A program made the translations under genes and the position numbers. From Craspedostauros australis (taxonomy: Eukaryota > Bacillariophyta > Bacillariophyceae > Mastogloiales > Achnanthaceae): a stretch of DNA of 64,000 bases. Within the stretch, counting starts at the first letter, position 1. The number at the start of each line of letters is the position of its first letter. Below are positions 11,536-23,124 of this stretch, piece by piece. Location of the stretch: positions 1-64,000 of the forward strand of contig JAMXDE010000045.1 of the NCBI GenBank assembly GCA_026770025.1. Direction: 5' to 3'. A model generated the notes under the pieces. That model worked only from the letters and a program-made list of their open reading frames with translations. It did not search any database and was not told the origin of the DNA.

Positions 11536-12966
11536 ATGGATGATGTCGCCAACACCAATACCAACAGCGATCATGATCCAGACTTCAACATTTTCTGGAA
11601 ACAACTCCATCAGAAAAGCTGTCACCGAAGACTGTGTTCAATGTGCAGAGTCATCCAGACAGCAGGTTGAATGCTGCAGCGTCACACCCAAGCGGATGGA
11701 ATACTGGGACATGGCCATCAAAGCAGGATTCACCTTTGCTGACTTGGAATCGATGGTGGAGCGGCACAAGCACATTGCTTTAGCACCTCATGTTCTGCTG
11801 AGCGATTCGTCTCGCAGGGGCTGGTGGTGGATGGGCATTCGATCCCTGAATCTGGAATTCGACACCAAGGACCAATTCGGAGAAGAAGACAAGCAAGCGA
11901 TTCGCTTCGTAGTTCGATTGGCTGTCGAACACCCACCCGAATCTTCATCCGACGAAGGCATCCACTTGCCTCAAAGCTTCGTGGAGATGAAGCAGCTCCA
12001 CGATATCCCTCTTGTGACACATTGTGTGGATTTGTGGTCATGTGATCTTGTTGATTGCGACAAGCTCATGTTCAACATCTCCCAAAACTCGAAATACGTT
12101 TCGTTTAGTTTCTGTGAGCTCGCCAATGGGGGCGCTGATTTGTGCAGATGGCTGTCTCCAAACAATTGCAGAATCGCCGAAGTATCCTTTTTCCGCACCT
12201 ATATCACTTGTGATAGCTTGGCAAAGCTATTCCAGTCAAACAAGCGCATCAACAAGCTCCACATCAATTTCTGTGGGAACTACATCGAACAACGAACCTA
12301 CTCACGACAAGAAATCGACCAGATCATCCAACTCCTTTCAGATGCATCACACCTGAAGAAGCTCAAAGTTGCCAATCATTGGTTTCAGGTCACCACCGCA
12401 AGAGCAGGATACAAGGCTCGATGCATTGATATCGCTCCTGGGAAACAAGAGCTTGTCATCTCTCGGATACTCTGCCTTTGGGGGTCCTGGCATGTTTGAA
12501 GTTCCACCTGAGACCCTCTCGGCACAAACGGAAGCACTTCAGCAAGCCTTGGAGGCAGACTACCCAACTCACCTATCTCGATATTTATCTACTCCCGCCT
12601 GGCGAACATGGCCATGTGTACAATGTACTTGTTGAACGTACCTTGCGGCGGAACATGGTGAGAGCAATGCCACGTTCCCTTCCAACATGGTCACGACCAC
12701 TGGCCCTGTTTGGGGAGATGTTGATGAGCACAAACAAACGTCGGAGTAGACTTGATCCAATGGGTTCCACGAACGAGACTTTTCACATTCTGCTGCAGTG
12801 CAGTGATATGTTGAAACAGACATGGGACGATCGTCGTGCCGATGAGCAACGGCAGAAGAAATCTCGCCGCAGCGACGGAGCTTCTGATTGGCGCTCGGTG
12901 TCCACAAAACAAAGAAAGGTGTTGTCGATGATTGATGCGATACTGTATCACCTTAAACAACTGTAG
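11536..12966 (+). pseudogene. LRR-like array copy B, frameshifted
   Basis: Nearly identical to copy D (19796-21190) but split by single-base changes: a missing A in CATCAGAAAAGC and in CATCCAGACAGC near the start, an extra T in GGTTTCAGG near 12386, and an extra G in GGAGGCAGAC near 12555. Corrected for these, the frame would run from ATG 11536 to TAG 12966. It ends in MIDAIL-type sequence as E and F do, and so keeps the C-terminus that copy D has lost. Either a very young pseudogene or an intact gene with assembly errors. The convergent neighbour is acidic copy 2. Confidence 0.75.
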
Positions 12967-13232
12967 GACAACTACTCTCGTCTATCTCCACTGACTGTAA
13001 GCGAGTCGAGTATGTCCATGCCCGTGCGCGTTCCTGGAAAGACCACAAAACTGATGCATCTGCGATGACGAGAAACCAGCGTCAACACCAAAAAGCAACG
13101 AGAGTCACCATGATACTATAATACGATACTACTATTTGGAATACTCTATCTCCGACGATCGACATGGTTGACTTGCGGTCAACGAAAGTCAGAGGCGTCG
13201 GCAGCGAGAGTCCGCAAAACAAAACTGATGTT

Positions 13233-14794
13233 TCAGCCAGCCAGCACAACGCCTGCTGCGATGCCACCGCCGATGATGAGGACAGCCACGATGACGACGG
13301 GGACCATGATGTTGCTCTTGGTCGGTTCTGGTTCCTGCAACGTCGGCGTTGTGTGGTGGTGGCCGTCTGTGCCTCAATGTCGACGTAATGCATGCTTGTG
13401 GTGTTGCCGGTGTCCTGCTCGACCACGTTCTTCGGATCGAGATGGTTGCTGGATCCCTTGGAGGGTCCGATGGATTCTTTTCGCGTGAGCTGCTTGACTG
13501 GTGGATCTTGGGTGATGGTTTGCGCCGGATCAGTTGTGGGTATCATGGGAGTGATGGATATTTCGATGGAGTTGGTGCGCGAGACGAGCTGGGTGGGCAT
13601 GTCCTCGTTGGTGTCGTTGGTCTCGTTGAGGAGGATGGCGGATGTGGAGATGTACGTTGACGCTGGGTCTTTGGCGGAAGGTGGATCCTCACCGTCCATG
13701 TCCATGTCCATGTCCATGTCCACATTGCTGTGGTTGGATTCCTTGGAAAGGGAGTTGGTGGAGTCCTGGTTGCCGTGGTTGCTGGTCGATGAATTGGAGG
13801 TGGCGGCCGTGCGCTGGGTGCCGTCATTTTTTGGCGGAGACCATGGAAGAGAAGAGCCCGGAATCCCCATTGGAATGGGCAACCGAATTCGCCTGGCTTG
13901 CGTTTGTTGACAGTTCTGGTGGATGGTCGCTCCGTCTCGTCGCCCTCCTCGCCTTCGACGACAGACTCCAGTCCACCTTCCTGGCGGATGGAGGACATCC
14001 TCTTGTCGGAGGAGAAGCCGAAGGACGAGATCCCCGTTGGAGGAGGCGTTGGGGCTGCCTCTGACCGGCGGGGGTGTCCTGGCTGTCGCGGTGGTGGCGG
14101 TGTTGGGAGATGTTCCGATCGCACGTGGGCGCTGGTCGGATGTGGAACGGAATTCGTCACGAAAGGAGTCGTCTCGCATGGAGTCGTCCTCGTCTGTGAA
14201 CTCGTCGAAGCCTCCATCGGTCATCTTGTCGGTCATCTTGTCGCCCGCCTCCTCATCGGAACACCGGCTCTCGATGTCGTCATCGTCATCGTCGATGATG
14301 TGGATGTCGTCATCTATCTGCTGCGTGTTGGCGCCGGCACCCGCGCTGACGTTGTGACTCTGGCTGCGACTGTGGCTGCGACTGCGGCTGTTGGCGTCGG
14401 CACCCTCATCGTCGTCGCTGTTGTCGCTGTCAATGTCGTCGTCCAGGCCTTCTTCGAAGCCTTCGTCGAAGGGCTCCTCGTCGCTGTCCACCACCCTCCT
14501 CGCACTGATGGAGTCCACCATGTCGGCGTCGAAGTCCTGCTGCGAGTGCCTGGAGAACTCTGCCTCATTGTCATCGCTGTACACGGTCTGCTGCTTGCTG
14601 CCCAGGTCGTCCATGTACTTGGAGGTGTAGGCGGAAGCGTGGCCGGTGGGCAATGATGCTGCCGATGACGACATGGAGCTTGGTGATGGCGCAGAGTTGC
14701 GGCCGTACTGGTGGCCGGTCTTGCGTTCAATGCCGGAGGTGGAGGAGGACGACCGTGAAGCCTTGCTGGTGAACGGGAATCTGTTGTCTTCCAT
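13233..14794 (-). pseudogene. Acidic tail-anchored membrane protein, copy 2, frameshifted
   Basis: Starts with MEDNRFPFTSKASRSSSS and continues through a Ser-rich part and two very acidic stretches (around EEPFDEGFEEGLDDDIDSD and DDDIHIIDDDDDDIES). It then shifts frame and later returns to the shared downstream sequence (DMDMDMDMDGEDPP, KQLTRKES, VEQDTGNTTSMH). A further shift loses the C-terminal membrane segment, so this frame runs past the family stop at 13233 to 13082. Compared with copy 3 it has an extra T in the CATTTTTTGG run and an extra A at GGGCAACCG. It also lacks about 70 bp that copy 3 has near 21.9 kb. Confidence 0.65.
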
Positions 14795-16245
14795 CGATTT
14801 GTGTTGTCTTCTGTTGCCTTGTATTGTGTTGTTTTGGGAATGATCTGCTCTGTTGCTTCGTTCAATCGTTCAATCGCACAATGATCGATGCTCAATGTTG
14901 AATGTTGAATGGACGGCCTGTTGCGACGAACGTACTTGCCGATGGCGCAGTATCCAATGTCCAATATCCAATGGTGAATCTACTCTCTCTCTCTCTCTCC
15001 AGCGATTCTTGAGGCAACGGGGTGATGCGATGGGATACACAATGTGGTTGATGTTGATGATGGTGTCGCCGTTGCGATTGTTGAGCCTGTCAAAGGAAAT
15101 GGCTGTCAGTGGTTCTCAATCCACGACGGAAGAAAAGTGTCGGGGATGGTGTGACAGTGAGTTCGTTGCCACCAACATGCACGCAATGTGGATGACACCA
15201 ATCATCCTCTTTTGATGCATCAACCACGTCCTTGTTGTCAATGCTGCCATTGCTGTGATTCTTCTGGTTGTGGCTGTCTCTGTGATTGGGGCGATCAATG
15301 AGCGAGGAATCAAGTCAACCAGCCGGCATCGTTCGAAGTCTCTCTCAAGAAGCAGAGAGAGAAACAAGAGAGAGTGTTGGTATTGTACTCGGTGAATAGA
15401 TACTTGATGGAGACAGTGATCATCATGTGAGCGTTGCGGTTGTGACGATCTGCGTCAGTATTCTGTAGCGATGTCTGCAGCGCCACCACCATGACCATCA
15501 TCGTCATCACGAAATGAATCGTTTTGCACACGTTCGTTGTTGATCACGAGACTGATCGTTGATTCAGTCGCCACAGAGATCGCAATGATCGAGTGAGGCG
15601 AGATGAGTCCTGGATACTTTTGTTGTGAATTGTAACACGAGTGGTGTCACCATCGTCATTGTCGTCATCCTCTTGACAAAACACGAGAAACGCCTCTGAT
15701 GTCCACCGAAGAAGTCATCGTGGGTGGATTCTCCACATCGTGGATCTGCCCATCGGAGTCGTCCGATGACATCCAACTCCCGAAGAACTGTATCGATTGG
15801 AGAAGTTTCGTGGTTGACTCCCCCAAGACCATCCACAGAGGGATGTACTATACTCATATTCCACGAGCTATGGTATCACATGAAGAAGCGCAACTGCGGA
15901 GCGTGGCCAAGTCGGGCACCATCGAAGGTCGTATCGTGTGCGCGAGCGAGCGAGTTAGCCAGCTTCCGATCATGATGTGGCTGTCCACGATCGTAGCATG
16001 CCATGGTGGAACTGCGCAAGTCCATGCAGGCGTGTTGGTTGACGACACGTTGCTTCGTGATCAATGCACAGGATCATGAAATGGAGGACAACAAACTTGA
16101 GCAGATGAGCTCACAATCGACATCCAGGCTCAACTGATTTGGGACTACATACTCTACCAGCTCTGCCTACTCTACCTACTCTACTCGTACGATTGTACCA
16201 CCAACAGCAATAAGCAGCAACGACAAGAAAAGGACGAACCGCAAC
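14795..16245. promoter_or_regulatory. Divergent spacer between acidic copy 2 and LRR copy C
   Basis: Contains a CT run at about 14984-15001, the orphan MHQKRM signal-like segment on - (from 15220 down), the CT/GA inverted repeat at about 15338-15376, a conserved block after it, and a leader-ORF relic at 15699-16079. That relic stays open for 126 codons in this unit. From about 15.69 kb the sequence becomes almost identical to the D unit. Confidence 0.4.
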
Positions 16246-17666
16246 ATGGATGATGTCGCCAACACCAATACCAACAGCGATCATGATCCAGACTTCAACA
16301 TTTTCTGGAAACAACTCCATCAAGAAAAGCTGTCACCGAAGACTGTGTTCAATGTGCAGAGTCATCCAAGACAGCAGGTTGAATGCTGCAGCGTCACACC
16401 CAAGCGGATGGAATACTGGGACATGGCCATCAAAGCAGGATTCACCTTTGCTGACTTGGAATCGATGGTGGAGCGGCACAAGCACATTGCTTTAGCACCT
16501 CATGTTCTGCTGAGCGATTCGTCTCGCAGGGGCTGGTGGTGGATGGGCATTCGATCCCTGAATCTGGAATTCGACACCAAGGACCAATTCGGAGAAGAAG
16601 ACAAGCAAGCGATTCGCTTCGTAGTTCGATTGGCTGTCGAACACCCACCCGAATCTTCATCCGACGAAGGCATCCACTTGCCTCAAAGCTTCGTGGAGAT
16701 GAAGCAGCTCCACGATATCCCTCTTGTGACACATTGTGTGGATTTGTGGTCATGTGATCTTGTTGATTGCGACAAGCTCATGTTCAACATCTCCCAAAAC
16801 TCGAAATACGTTTCGTTTAGTTTCTGTGAGCTCGCCAATGGGGGCGCTGATTTGTGCAGATGGCTGTCTCCAAACAATTGCAGAATCGCCGAAGTATCCT
16901 TTTTTCCGCACCTATATCACTTGTGATAGCTTGGCAAAGCTATTCCAGTCAAACAAGCGCATCAACAAGCTCCACATCAATTTCTGTGGGAACTACATCG
17001 AACAACGAACCTACTCACGACAAGAAATCGACCAGATCATCCAACTCCTTTCAGATGCATCACACCTGAAGAAGCTCAAAGTTGCCAATCATTGGTTCGG
17101 GTCACCGCCGCAAGAGCAGATGACAAGGTTCGATGCATTGATATCGCTCCTGGGAAACAAGAGCTTGTCATGTCTCACCTTCTCTGCCGGTGGTGTTTCC
17201 CACCATGCCTGAGATTCCGCCTGAGATCCTCTCGGCACAGATGGAAGCACTTCAGCAAGCCTTGGAGGAGACTACCCAACTCACCTATCTCGACATTTCT
17301 CCACGCCCGCCTGGCAAACATGCCCATTGGTACCATGCACTTGTTGAACGTACCTTGCGTCGAAATTATCGCACCAAGATGAGATCAATGCCACGTTCCC
17401 TTCCGACATGGTCGCGGCCGCTGGCCCTGTTGGGGAAGGTGCTGACGACAAGAAGCCGACGTTGGGGTCCAATGGGTTCCACGAACGAGACTTTCCATCT
17501 TCTGTTGCAGTGCGGTGAGCTGTTGGAGCGGACATGAGATGACAAGAGAGCGGATCGGCTCGTCCGAGCTGATGGTGCTTCTGCTTGCGGTGTGGAAAAG
17601 AACGGCACATCGATGGTTGATGCGATCCTGTATTGCCTTGGAGTACTCTGGTCGTAGAGTAATTAG
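16246..17666 (+). pseudogene. LRR-like array copy C, mosaic and frameshifted
   Basis: ATG 16246 begins the same MDDVANTNTNSD sequence as copy D. The 5' two thirds match D base for base, except that the T-run before CCGCACC (about 16900) has six Ts where D has five, which breaks the frame after 226 codons. From about 17097 the sequence leaves D and becomes like E and F (GMTRFDALI-type middle, PPGKHAHWYHALVER, tail ending at TAG 17664-17666), with more small shifts. The convergent neighbour is the FAD-monooxygenase relic, as for E. A recombinant copy is the simplest reading. Confidence 0.75.
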
Positions 17667-17880
17667 AACGGCTTATGAAGGCATTATTGATACTCTGGTG
17701 CATGTGAGTGTATTGTTGTACGAGTGGGATGGAACAAGGGAGATGGTGGGTGATTGTGATTGCGTGCGGTAATTGGAATGTCTAGATTGTATGAGTATGG
17801 CTGGTCCATCACCAACAAGCGAAAGCCGTCCACATAACCTATCTGCAACACATCGCGATTTCACACCGCTCCACACATTC

Positions 17881-18728
17881 TCATATGCTTGGCACGGCAG
17901 CATCCAGAAAGATCTTCTTCGCAACGCCCGCCTTGTCCACGATGAAGAAGAACACATCCCGGACTTGGCCAATGGCCCCGACAGGGCCTCCAGGTATCCC
18001 AGCAGACCAATCAGCCTTGGCCGTGACGGCCGTGATGTCCGTGGTGGTGGACCATCGCTTGTCCTTGTATTCTATCTGCAGGATGTCTTCGAGGCTGTTC
18101 CCGCCATTGGCTTATTCATCGCACTGCACATTGTATTGCCAAATGGCGTTGGTCAGACAGCAGGCGTCTTGGATGGCCTGATTGGTGCCCTGTCCCAGGA
18201 ATGGTGGCATGGCATGCGCCGCATCACTGCAGACAGTCAGGATGGCGGCCTTGTCTGCGCCGGTGCTTCCATTGCGGTTGGGATTGCGATTTTCGTTGAT
18301 GGCCATCATCGCCTTGGTCCGTCACGCAAAGGCATTGTGGAAGTAGATCTCCAACTCAAAGAAAGAATCGACATTGTCCATGAGTCGATCGATGATGAGC
18401 CTTGTGGTGTGTGTGGGGATCTTGGCATCGTCGATCTGCTGTCACATCTGTTGCTGGATGCGTTTGGCCTCGGATGATGCCTTCCAAGCGATGCTGTTGT
18501 CGGTATTGCTGATGTTCTCGAAAGCATGCGCCAACAAGAGAGCGGCGATGCTACCGCCAATCACGACAATCTTCCGTATTGGTTGGTGATTCTCATTCCC
18601 ATTCCCGTTGCTGCTTCGCTTCTACTGCTGCGTTGGAGTGAAGATGACGGGGATGATGATGACAGTGAGTTCGTTGCCACCACCATGCAAGCGATGCAGA
18701 TGGCACCGATCATCCTCTTTTGATGCAT
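17881..18728 (-). pseudogene. FAD-dependent monooxygenase relic, copy 1
   Basis: Reading - from ATG 18728 gives MHQKRMIGAICIACMVVATN (signal-like), then the nucleotide-binding region as VVIGGSIAALLLAHAF, where the family has GxGxxG. At least three nonsense codons follow: one after RIQQQM, a TGA at 18322-18324 and one after YNVQCDE. Downstream is the class motif for the flavin site, SDAAHAMPPFLGQGTNQAIQ, with the usual Gly of GDA changed to Ser. About 200 residues that lie between the two motifs in normal enzymes of this family are absent. It is more decayed than copy 2 at 26188-27048, and sits convergent to LRR copy C. Confidence 0.75.
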
Positions 18729-19795
18729 CAACCACGTCATTGGTGTCATTGATGCCAATGCCGCCATTGCTGTGATTCCTCTGGTTGCGGCTGTCTCTGT
18801 GGTTGCGCAATCATTGAGCGAGGAATCAAGTCAACCAGCCGGCATTGTTCGAAGCCTCTCTCTCGAAGCAGAGAGAGAGAGAGACGGAGCATTGGCATGC
18901 TCTGTGAATAGATACTTGATGGCAACGGTGATCATCATGTCAGCGTTGCGGTTGTGACGATCTGCATCAGTATTCTGTAGCGATGTCCGCAGCAGCACCA
19001 CCACCATGACCATCGTCATCGCCATCGTTATCGCCATCGCCACAGAACGAATCCTCTCGCACACGTTCCGTGTTGATCAAAAGACTGGCGGTTGATCCAT
19101 TCGCCACAGAGTTCTCAATGATTGAGTGAGACGAGATGAGTCCTGGATACGTTTGCTGTCGATTGAAACACGAGTGGTGCCATGCTCATCATCACCATCG
19201 CCACGTTCTCAACAAAACGCGAGAAACGCCTCTGATGTCCACCGAAGAAGTCATCGTGGTGGGTTCTTCGCATCGTGGATTTGTCGCATCGTGGATCTGC
19301 CCATTACGGTCGTTCGATGACATCCAACTCCCGAAGAACTGTATCGATTGGAGAAGTTTCGTGGTTGACTCCCCCAAGACCATCACAGAGGGATGTACTA
19401 TACTCATATTCCACGAGCTATGGTATCACATGAAGAAGCGCAACTGCGGAGCGTGGCCAAGTCGGGCACCATCGAAGGTCGTATCGTGTGCGCGAGCGAG
19501 CGAGTTAGCCAGCTTCCGATCATGATGTGGCTGTCCACGATCGTAGCATGCCATGGTGGAACTGCGCAAGTCCATGCAGGCGTGTTGGTTGACGACACGT
19601 TGCTTCGTGATCAATGCACAGGATCATGAAATGGAGGACAACAAACTTGAGCAGATGAGCTCACAATCGACATCCAGGCTCAACTGATTTGGGACTACAT
19701 ACTCTACCAGCTCTGCCTACTCTACCTACTCTACTCGTACGATTGTACCACCAACAGCAATAAGCAGCAACGACAAGAAAAGGACGAACCGCAAC
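18729..19795. promoter_or_regulatory. Divergent spacer between FAD relic 1 and LRR copy D
   Basis: Carries the CT/GA inverted repeat at about 18855-18885, the conserved block with GTCAGCGTTGCGGTTGTGAC, and a leader-ORF relic at about 19.23-19.69 kb. From about 19.23 kb it is near-identical to the C unit. The orphan signal segment here is joined to the FAD relic and so is not counted separately. Confidence 0.4.
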
Positions 19796-21190
19796 ATGGA
19801 TGATGTCGCCAACACCAATACCAACAGCGATCATGATCCAGACTTCAACATTTTCTGGAAACAACTCCATCAAGAAAAGCTGTCACCGAAGACTGTGTTC
19901 AATGTGCAGAGTCATCCAAGACAGCAGGTTGAATGCTGCAGCGTCACACCCAAGCGGATGGAATACTGGGACATGGCCATCAAAGCAGGATTCACCTTTG
20001 CTGACTTGGAATCGATGGTGGAGCGGCACAAGCACATTGCTTTAGCACCTCATGTTCTGCTGAGCGATTCGTCTCGCAGGGGCTGGTGGTGGATGGGCAT
20101 TCGATCCCTGAATCTGGAATTCGACACCAAGGACCAATTCGGAGAAGAAGACAAGCAAGCGATTCGCTTCGTAGTTCGATTGGCTGTCGAACACCCACCC
20201 GAATCTTCATCCGACGAAGGCATCCACTTGCCTCAAAGCTTCGTGGAGATGAAGCAGCTCCACGATATCCCTCTTGTGACACATTGTGTGGATTTGTGGT
20301 CATGTGATCTTGTTGATTGCGACAAGCTCATGTTCAACATCTCCCAAAACTCGAAATACGTTTCGTTTAGTTTCTGTGAGCTCGCCAATGGGGGCGCTGA
20401 TTTGTGCAGATGGCTGTCTCCAAACAATTGCAGAATCGCCGAAGTATCCTTTTTCCGCACCTATATCACTTGTGATAGCTTGGCAAAGCTATTCCAGTCA
20501 AACAAGCGCATCAACAAGCTCCACATCAATTTCTGTGGGAACTACATCGAACAACGAACCTACTCACGACAAGAAATCGACCAGATCATCCAACTCCTTT
20601 CAGATGCATCACACCTGAAGAAGCTCAAAGTTGCCAATCATTGGTTCAGGTCACCACCGCAAGAGCAGGATACAAGGCTCGATGCATTGATATCGCTCCT
20701 GGGAAACAAGAGCTTGTCATCTCTCGGATACTCTGCCTTTGGGGGTCCTGGCATGTTTGAAGTTCCACCTGAGACCCTCTCGGCACAAACGGAAGCACTT
20801 CAGCAAGCCTTGGAGCAGACTACCCAACTCACCTATCTCGATATTTATCTACTCCCGCCTGGCGAACATGGCCATGTGTACAATGTACTTGTTGAACGTA
20901 CCTTGCGGCGGAACATGGTGAGAGCAATGCCACGTTCCCTTCCAACATGGTCACGACCACTGGCCCTGTTTGGGGAGATGTTGATGAGCACAAACAAACG
21001 TCGGAGTAGACTTGATCCAATGGGTTCCACGAACGAGACTTTTCACATTCTGCTGCAGTGCAGTGACATGTTGAAACAGACATGGGACGATCGTCGTGCC
21101 GATGAGCAACGGCAGAAGAAATCTCGCCGCAGCGACGGAGCTTCTGATTGGCGCTCGGTGTCCACAAAACAAAGAAAGGTGTGTCAATGA
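19796..21190 (+). CDS. LRR-like (RNI-like) protein, array copy D, 464 aa
   Basis: Uninterrupted frame from ATG 19796. The N-terminal 100 residues include DPDFNIFWKQLH and RMEYWDMAIKAGFTFADLES. From about residue 170 there are short strand-like hydrophobic repeats, each followed by a polar turn and helix: VDLWSCDLVDC, YVSFSFCELAN, IAEVSFFRTYITCDSLAKLF, INKLHINFC, LKKLKVANHW, SLSSLGYSAF, LTYLDIYLLPP. This spacing fits a degenerate ribonuclease-inhibitor-type LRR fold; the family call is by pattern only. No signal peptide or membrane segment. The stop comes early: one base lost near 21180 (GGTGTGTCA for GGTGTTGTC in copy B) removes the C-terminal MIDAIL segment. No intron is needed. Function unknown. 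Confidence 0.7.
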   Translation: MDDVANTNTNSDHDPDFNIFWKQLHQEKLSPKTVFNVQSHPRQQVECCSVTPKRMEYWDMAIKAGFTFADLESMVERHKHIALAPHVLLSDSSRRGWWWMGIRSLNLEFDTKDQFGEEDKQAIRFVVRLAVEHPPESSSDEGIHLPQSFVEMKQLHDIPLVTHCVDLWSCDLVDCDKLMFNISQNSKYVSFSFCELANGGADLCRWLSPNNCRIAEVSFFRTYITCDSLAKLFQSNKRINKLHINFCGNYIEQRTYSRQEIDQIIQLLSDASHLKKLKVANHWFRSPPQEQDTRLDALISLLGNKSLSSLGYSAFGGPGMFEVPPETLSAQTEALQQALEQTTQLTYLDIYLLPPGEHGHVYNVLVERTLRRNMVRAMPRSLPTWSRPLALFGEMLMSTNKRRSRLDPMGSTNETFHILLQCSDMLKQTWDDRRADEQRQKKSRRSDGASDWRSVSTKQRKVCQ

Positions 21191-21494
21191 TTGATGCGAT
21201 GCCGTATCACCTTAAACAACTGTAGGACAACTACTCTCGTCTATCTCCACTGACTGTAAGCGAGTCGAATATGTCCATGCCCGTGCGCGTTCCTGGAAAG
21301 ACCACAAAACTGATGCATCTGCGATGACGAGAAACCACGCACCGTCAACACCAAAAAGCAACGAGAGTCACCATGATACTATAATACGATACTACTATTT
21401 GGAATACTCTATCTCCGACGATCGACATGGTTGACTTGCGGTCAACGAAAGTCAGAGGCGTCGGCAGCGAGAGTCGCAAAACAAAACTGATGTT

Positions 21495-23124
21495 TCAGCC
21501 AGCCAGCACAACACCTGCTGCAATGCCACCGCCGATGATGAGGACAGCCACGATGACGACGGGGACCATGCTGTTGCTTTTGTTCGGTGCTGGTTCCTGC
21601 AACATCGGCTTTGTGGTGGTGGTGGCCGTCTGTGCCTCAATGTCGACGGAATGCATGCTTGTGGTGTTGCCGGTGTCCTGCTCGACCACGTTCTTCAGAT
21701 CGAGATGCTTGCTGGATCCCTTGGAGGGTCTGATGGATTCTTTTCGCGTGAGTTGCTTGACTTGTGGATCTTGGGTGATGGTTTGCGTCAGATCAGTTGT
21801 GGGTATCATGGGAGTGATGGATATTTCGATGGAGTTGGTGCGCGAGACGAGCTGGGTGGGCATGTCCTCGTTGGTGTCGTTGGTCTCGTTGAGGAGGATG
21901 GCGGAATGAGTGGATTGGCTTTTGTCCAAAACCACCCCGGCTGAAGCGGAACTGCCGCTTATGAGGCGGTTGGCGGATGTGGAGATGTACGTTGAGGCTG
22001 GGTCTTTGGTGGAAGGTGGATCCTCACCGTCCATGTCCATGTCCATGTCCATGTCCACATTGCTGTGGTTGGATTCCTTGGAAAGGGAGTTGGTGGAGTC
22101 CTGGTTGCCGTGGTTGCTGTTGGATGAATTGGAGGTGGCGGCCGTGCGCTGGGTGCCGTCATTTTTGGCGGAGACCATGGAAGAGAAGAGCCCGGAATCC
22201 CCATTGGAATGGGCACCGAATTCGCCTGGCTTGCGTTTGTTGACAGTTCTGGTGGACGGTCGCTCCGTCTTGTCGCTCTCTTCGCCTTCGACGACAGACT
22301 CCAGTCCACCTTCCTGGCGGATGGAGGACATGCTCTTGGCGGAGGAGAAGCCGAAAGACGAGCCCCCCGTTGGAGGAGGCGTTGGGGCTGCCTCTGGCCG
22401 GCGGGGGCGTCCTGGCTGTCGCGGTGTTGGTGTTTGGAGATGTTCCGATCGCACGTGGGTGCTGGTCGGATGTGGAACGGAATTCGTCATGAAAGGAGTC
22501 GTCTCGCATGGAGTCGTCCTCGTCTGTGAACTCGTCGAAGCCTCCATCGGTCATCTTGTCGGTCATCTTGTCGCCCGCCTCCTCATCAGAACACCGGCTC
22601 TCGATGTCGTCATCGTCATCGTCGATGATGTGGATGTCGTCATCTATCTGCTGCGTGTTGGCGCCGGCACCCGCGCTGACGTTGTGACTCTGGCTGTGAC
22701 TGTGACTGCGACTGCGGCTGTTGGCGTCGGCACCTTCATCGTCGTCGCTGTTGTCGCTGTCAATGTCGTCGTCCAGGCCTTCTTCGAAGCCTTCGTCGAA
22801 GGGCTCGTCGTCGCTGTCCACCACCCTCCTCGCACTGATGGAGTCCACCATGTCGGCGTCGAAGTCCTGCTGCGAGTGCATGGAGAACTCTGCCTCATTG
22901 TCATCGCTGTACACGGTCTGCTGCTTGCTGCCCAGGTCGTCCATGTACTTGGAGGTGTAGGCGGAGGTGTAGCCGGTGGGCGATGATGCTGCCGATGACG
23001 ACATGGAGCTTGGTGATGGCGCAGAGTTGCGGCCGTACTGGTGGCCGGTCTTGCGTTCAATGCCGGACGTGGAGGAGGACGACCGTGAAGCCTTGCTGGT
23101 GAACGGGGATCTGTTGTCTTCCAT
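21495..23124 (-). CDS. Acidic disordered tail-anchored membrane protein, copy 3
   Basis: Best-preserved copy. Start MEDNRSPF at 23124; stop TGA at 21495-21497. The N-terminal part is Ser-rich, followed by acidic tracts (FDEGFEEGLDDDIDSD, DDDIHIIDDDDDDIES, DEEAGDKMTDKMTDGGFDEF), then Pro/Ser/Asn-rich linker, DMDMDMDMDGED from a GTCCAT repeat, and a C-terminal hydrophobic helix (VPVVIVAVLIIGGGIAAGVV) ending four residues before the stop. That predicts a tail-anchored protein with a large disordered cytosolic part. One obstacle: the N-terminal and C-terminal halves are in different frames, open together over 22159-22547. A small intron there, a one-base error in the T-run after GACTCC, or true frameshift damage could explain this. 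Possibly the cytosolic half of a receptor whose ectodomain is gone (inference). Confidence 0.5.

Noticed and set aside
13082..13232. C-terminal extension of acidic copy 2 past the family stop
   Set aside because: It results from a frameshift. Copy 3 shows that the true end is the TGA right after the membrane helix.
17773..18477. Long + frame of 234 codons opposite FAD relic 1
   Set aside because: It is the antisense of the monooxygenase relic, whose - frame carries recognisable flavin and nucleotide motifs. The same shadow appears at 26080-26949.
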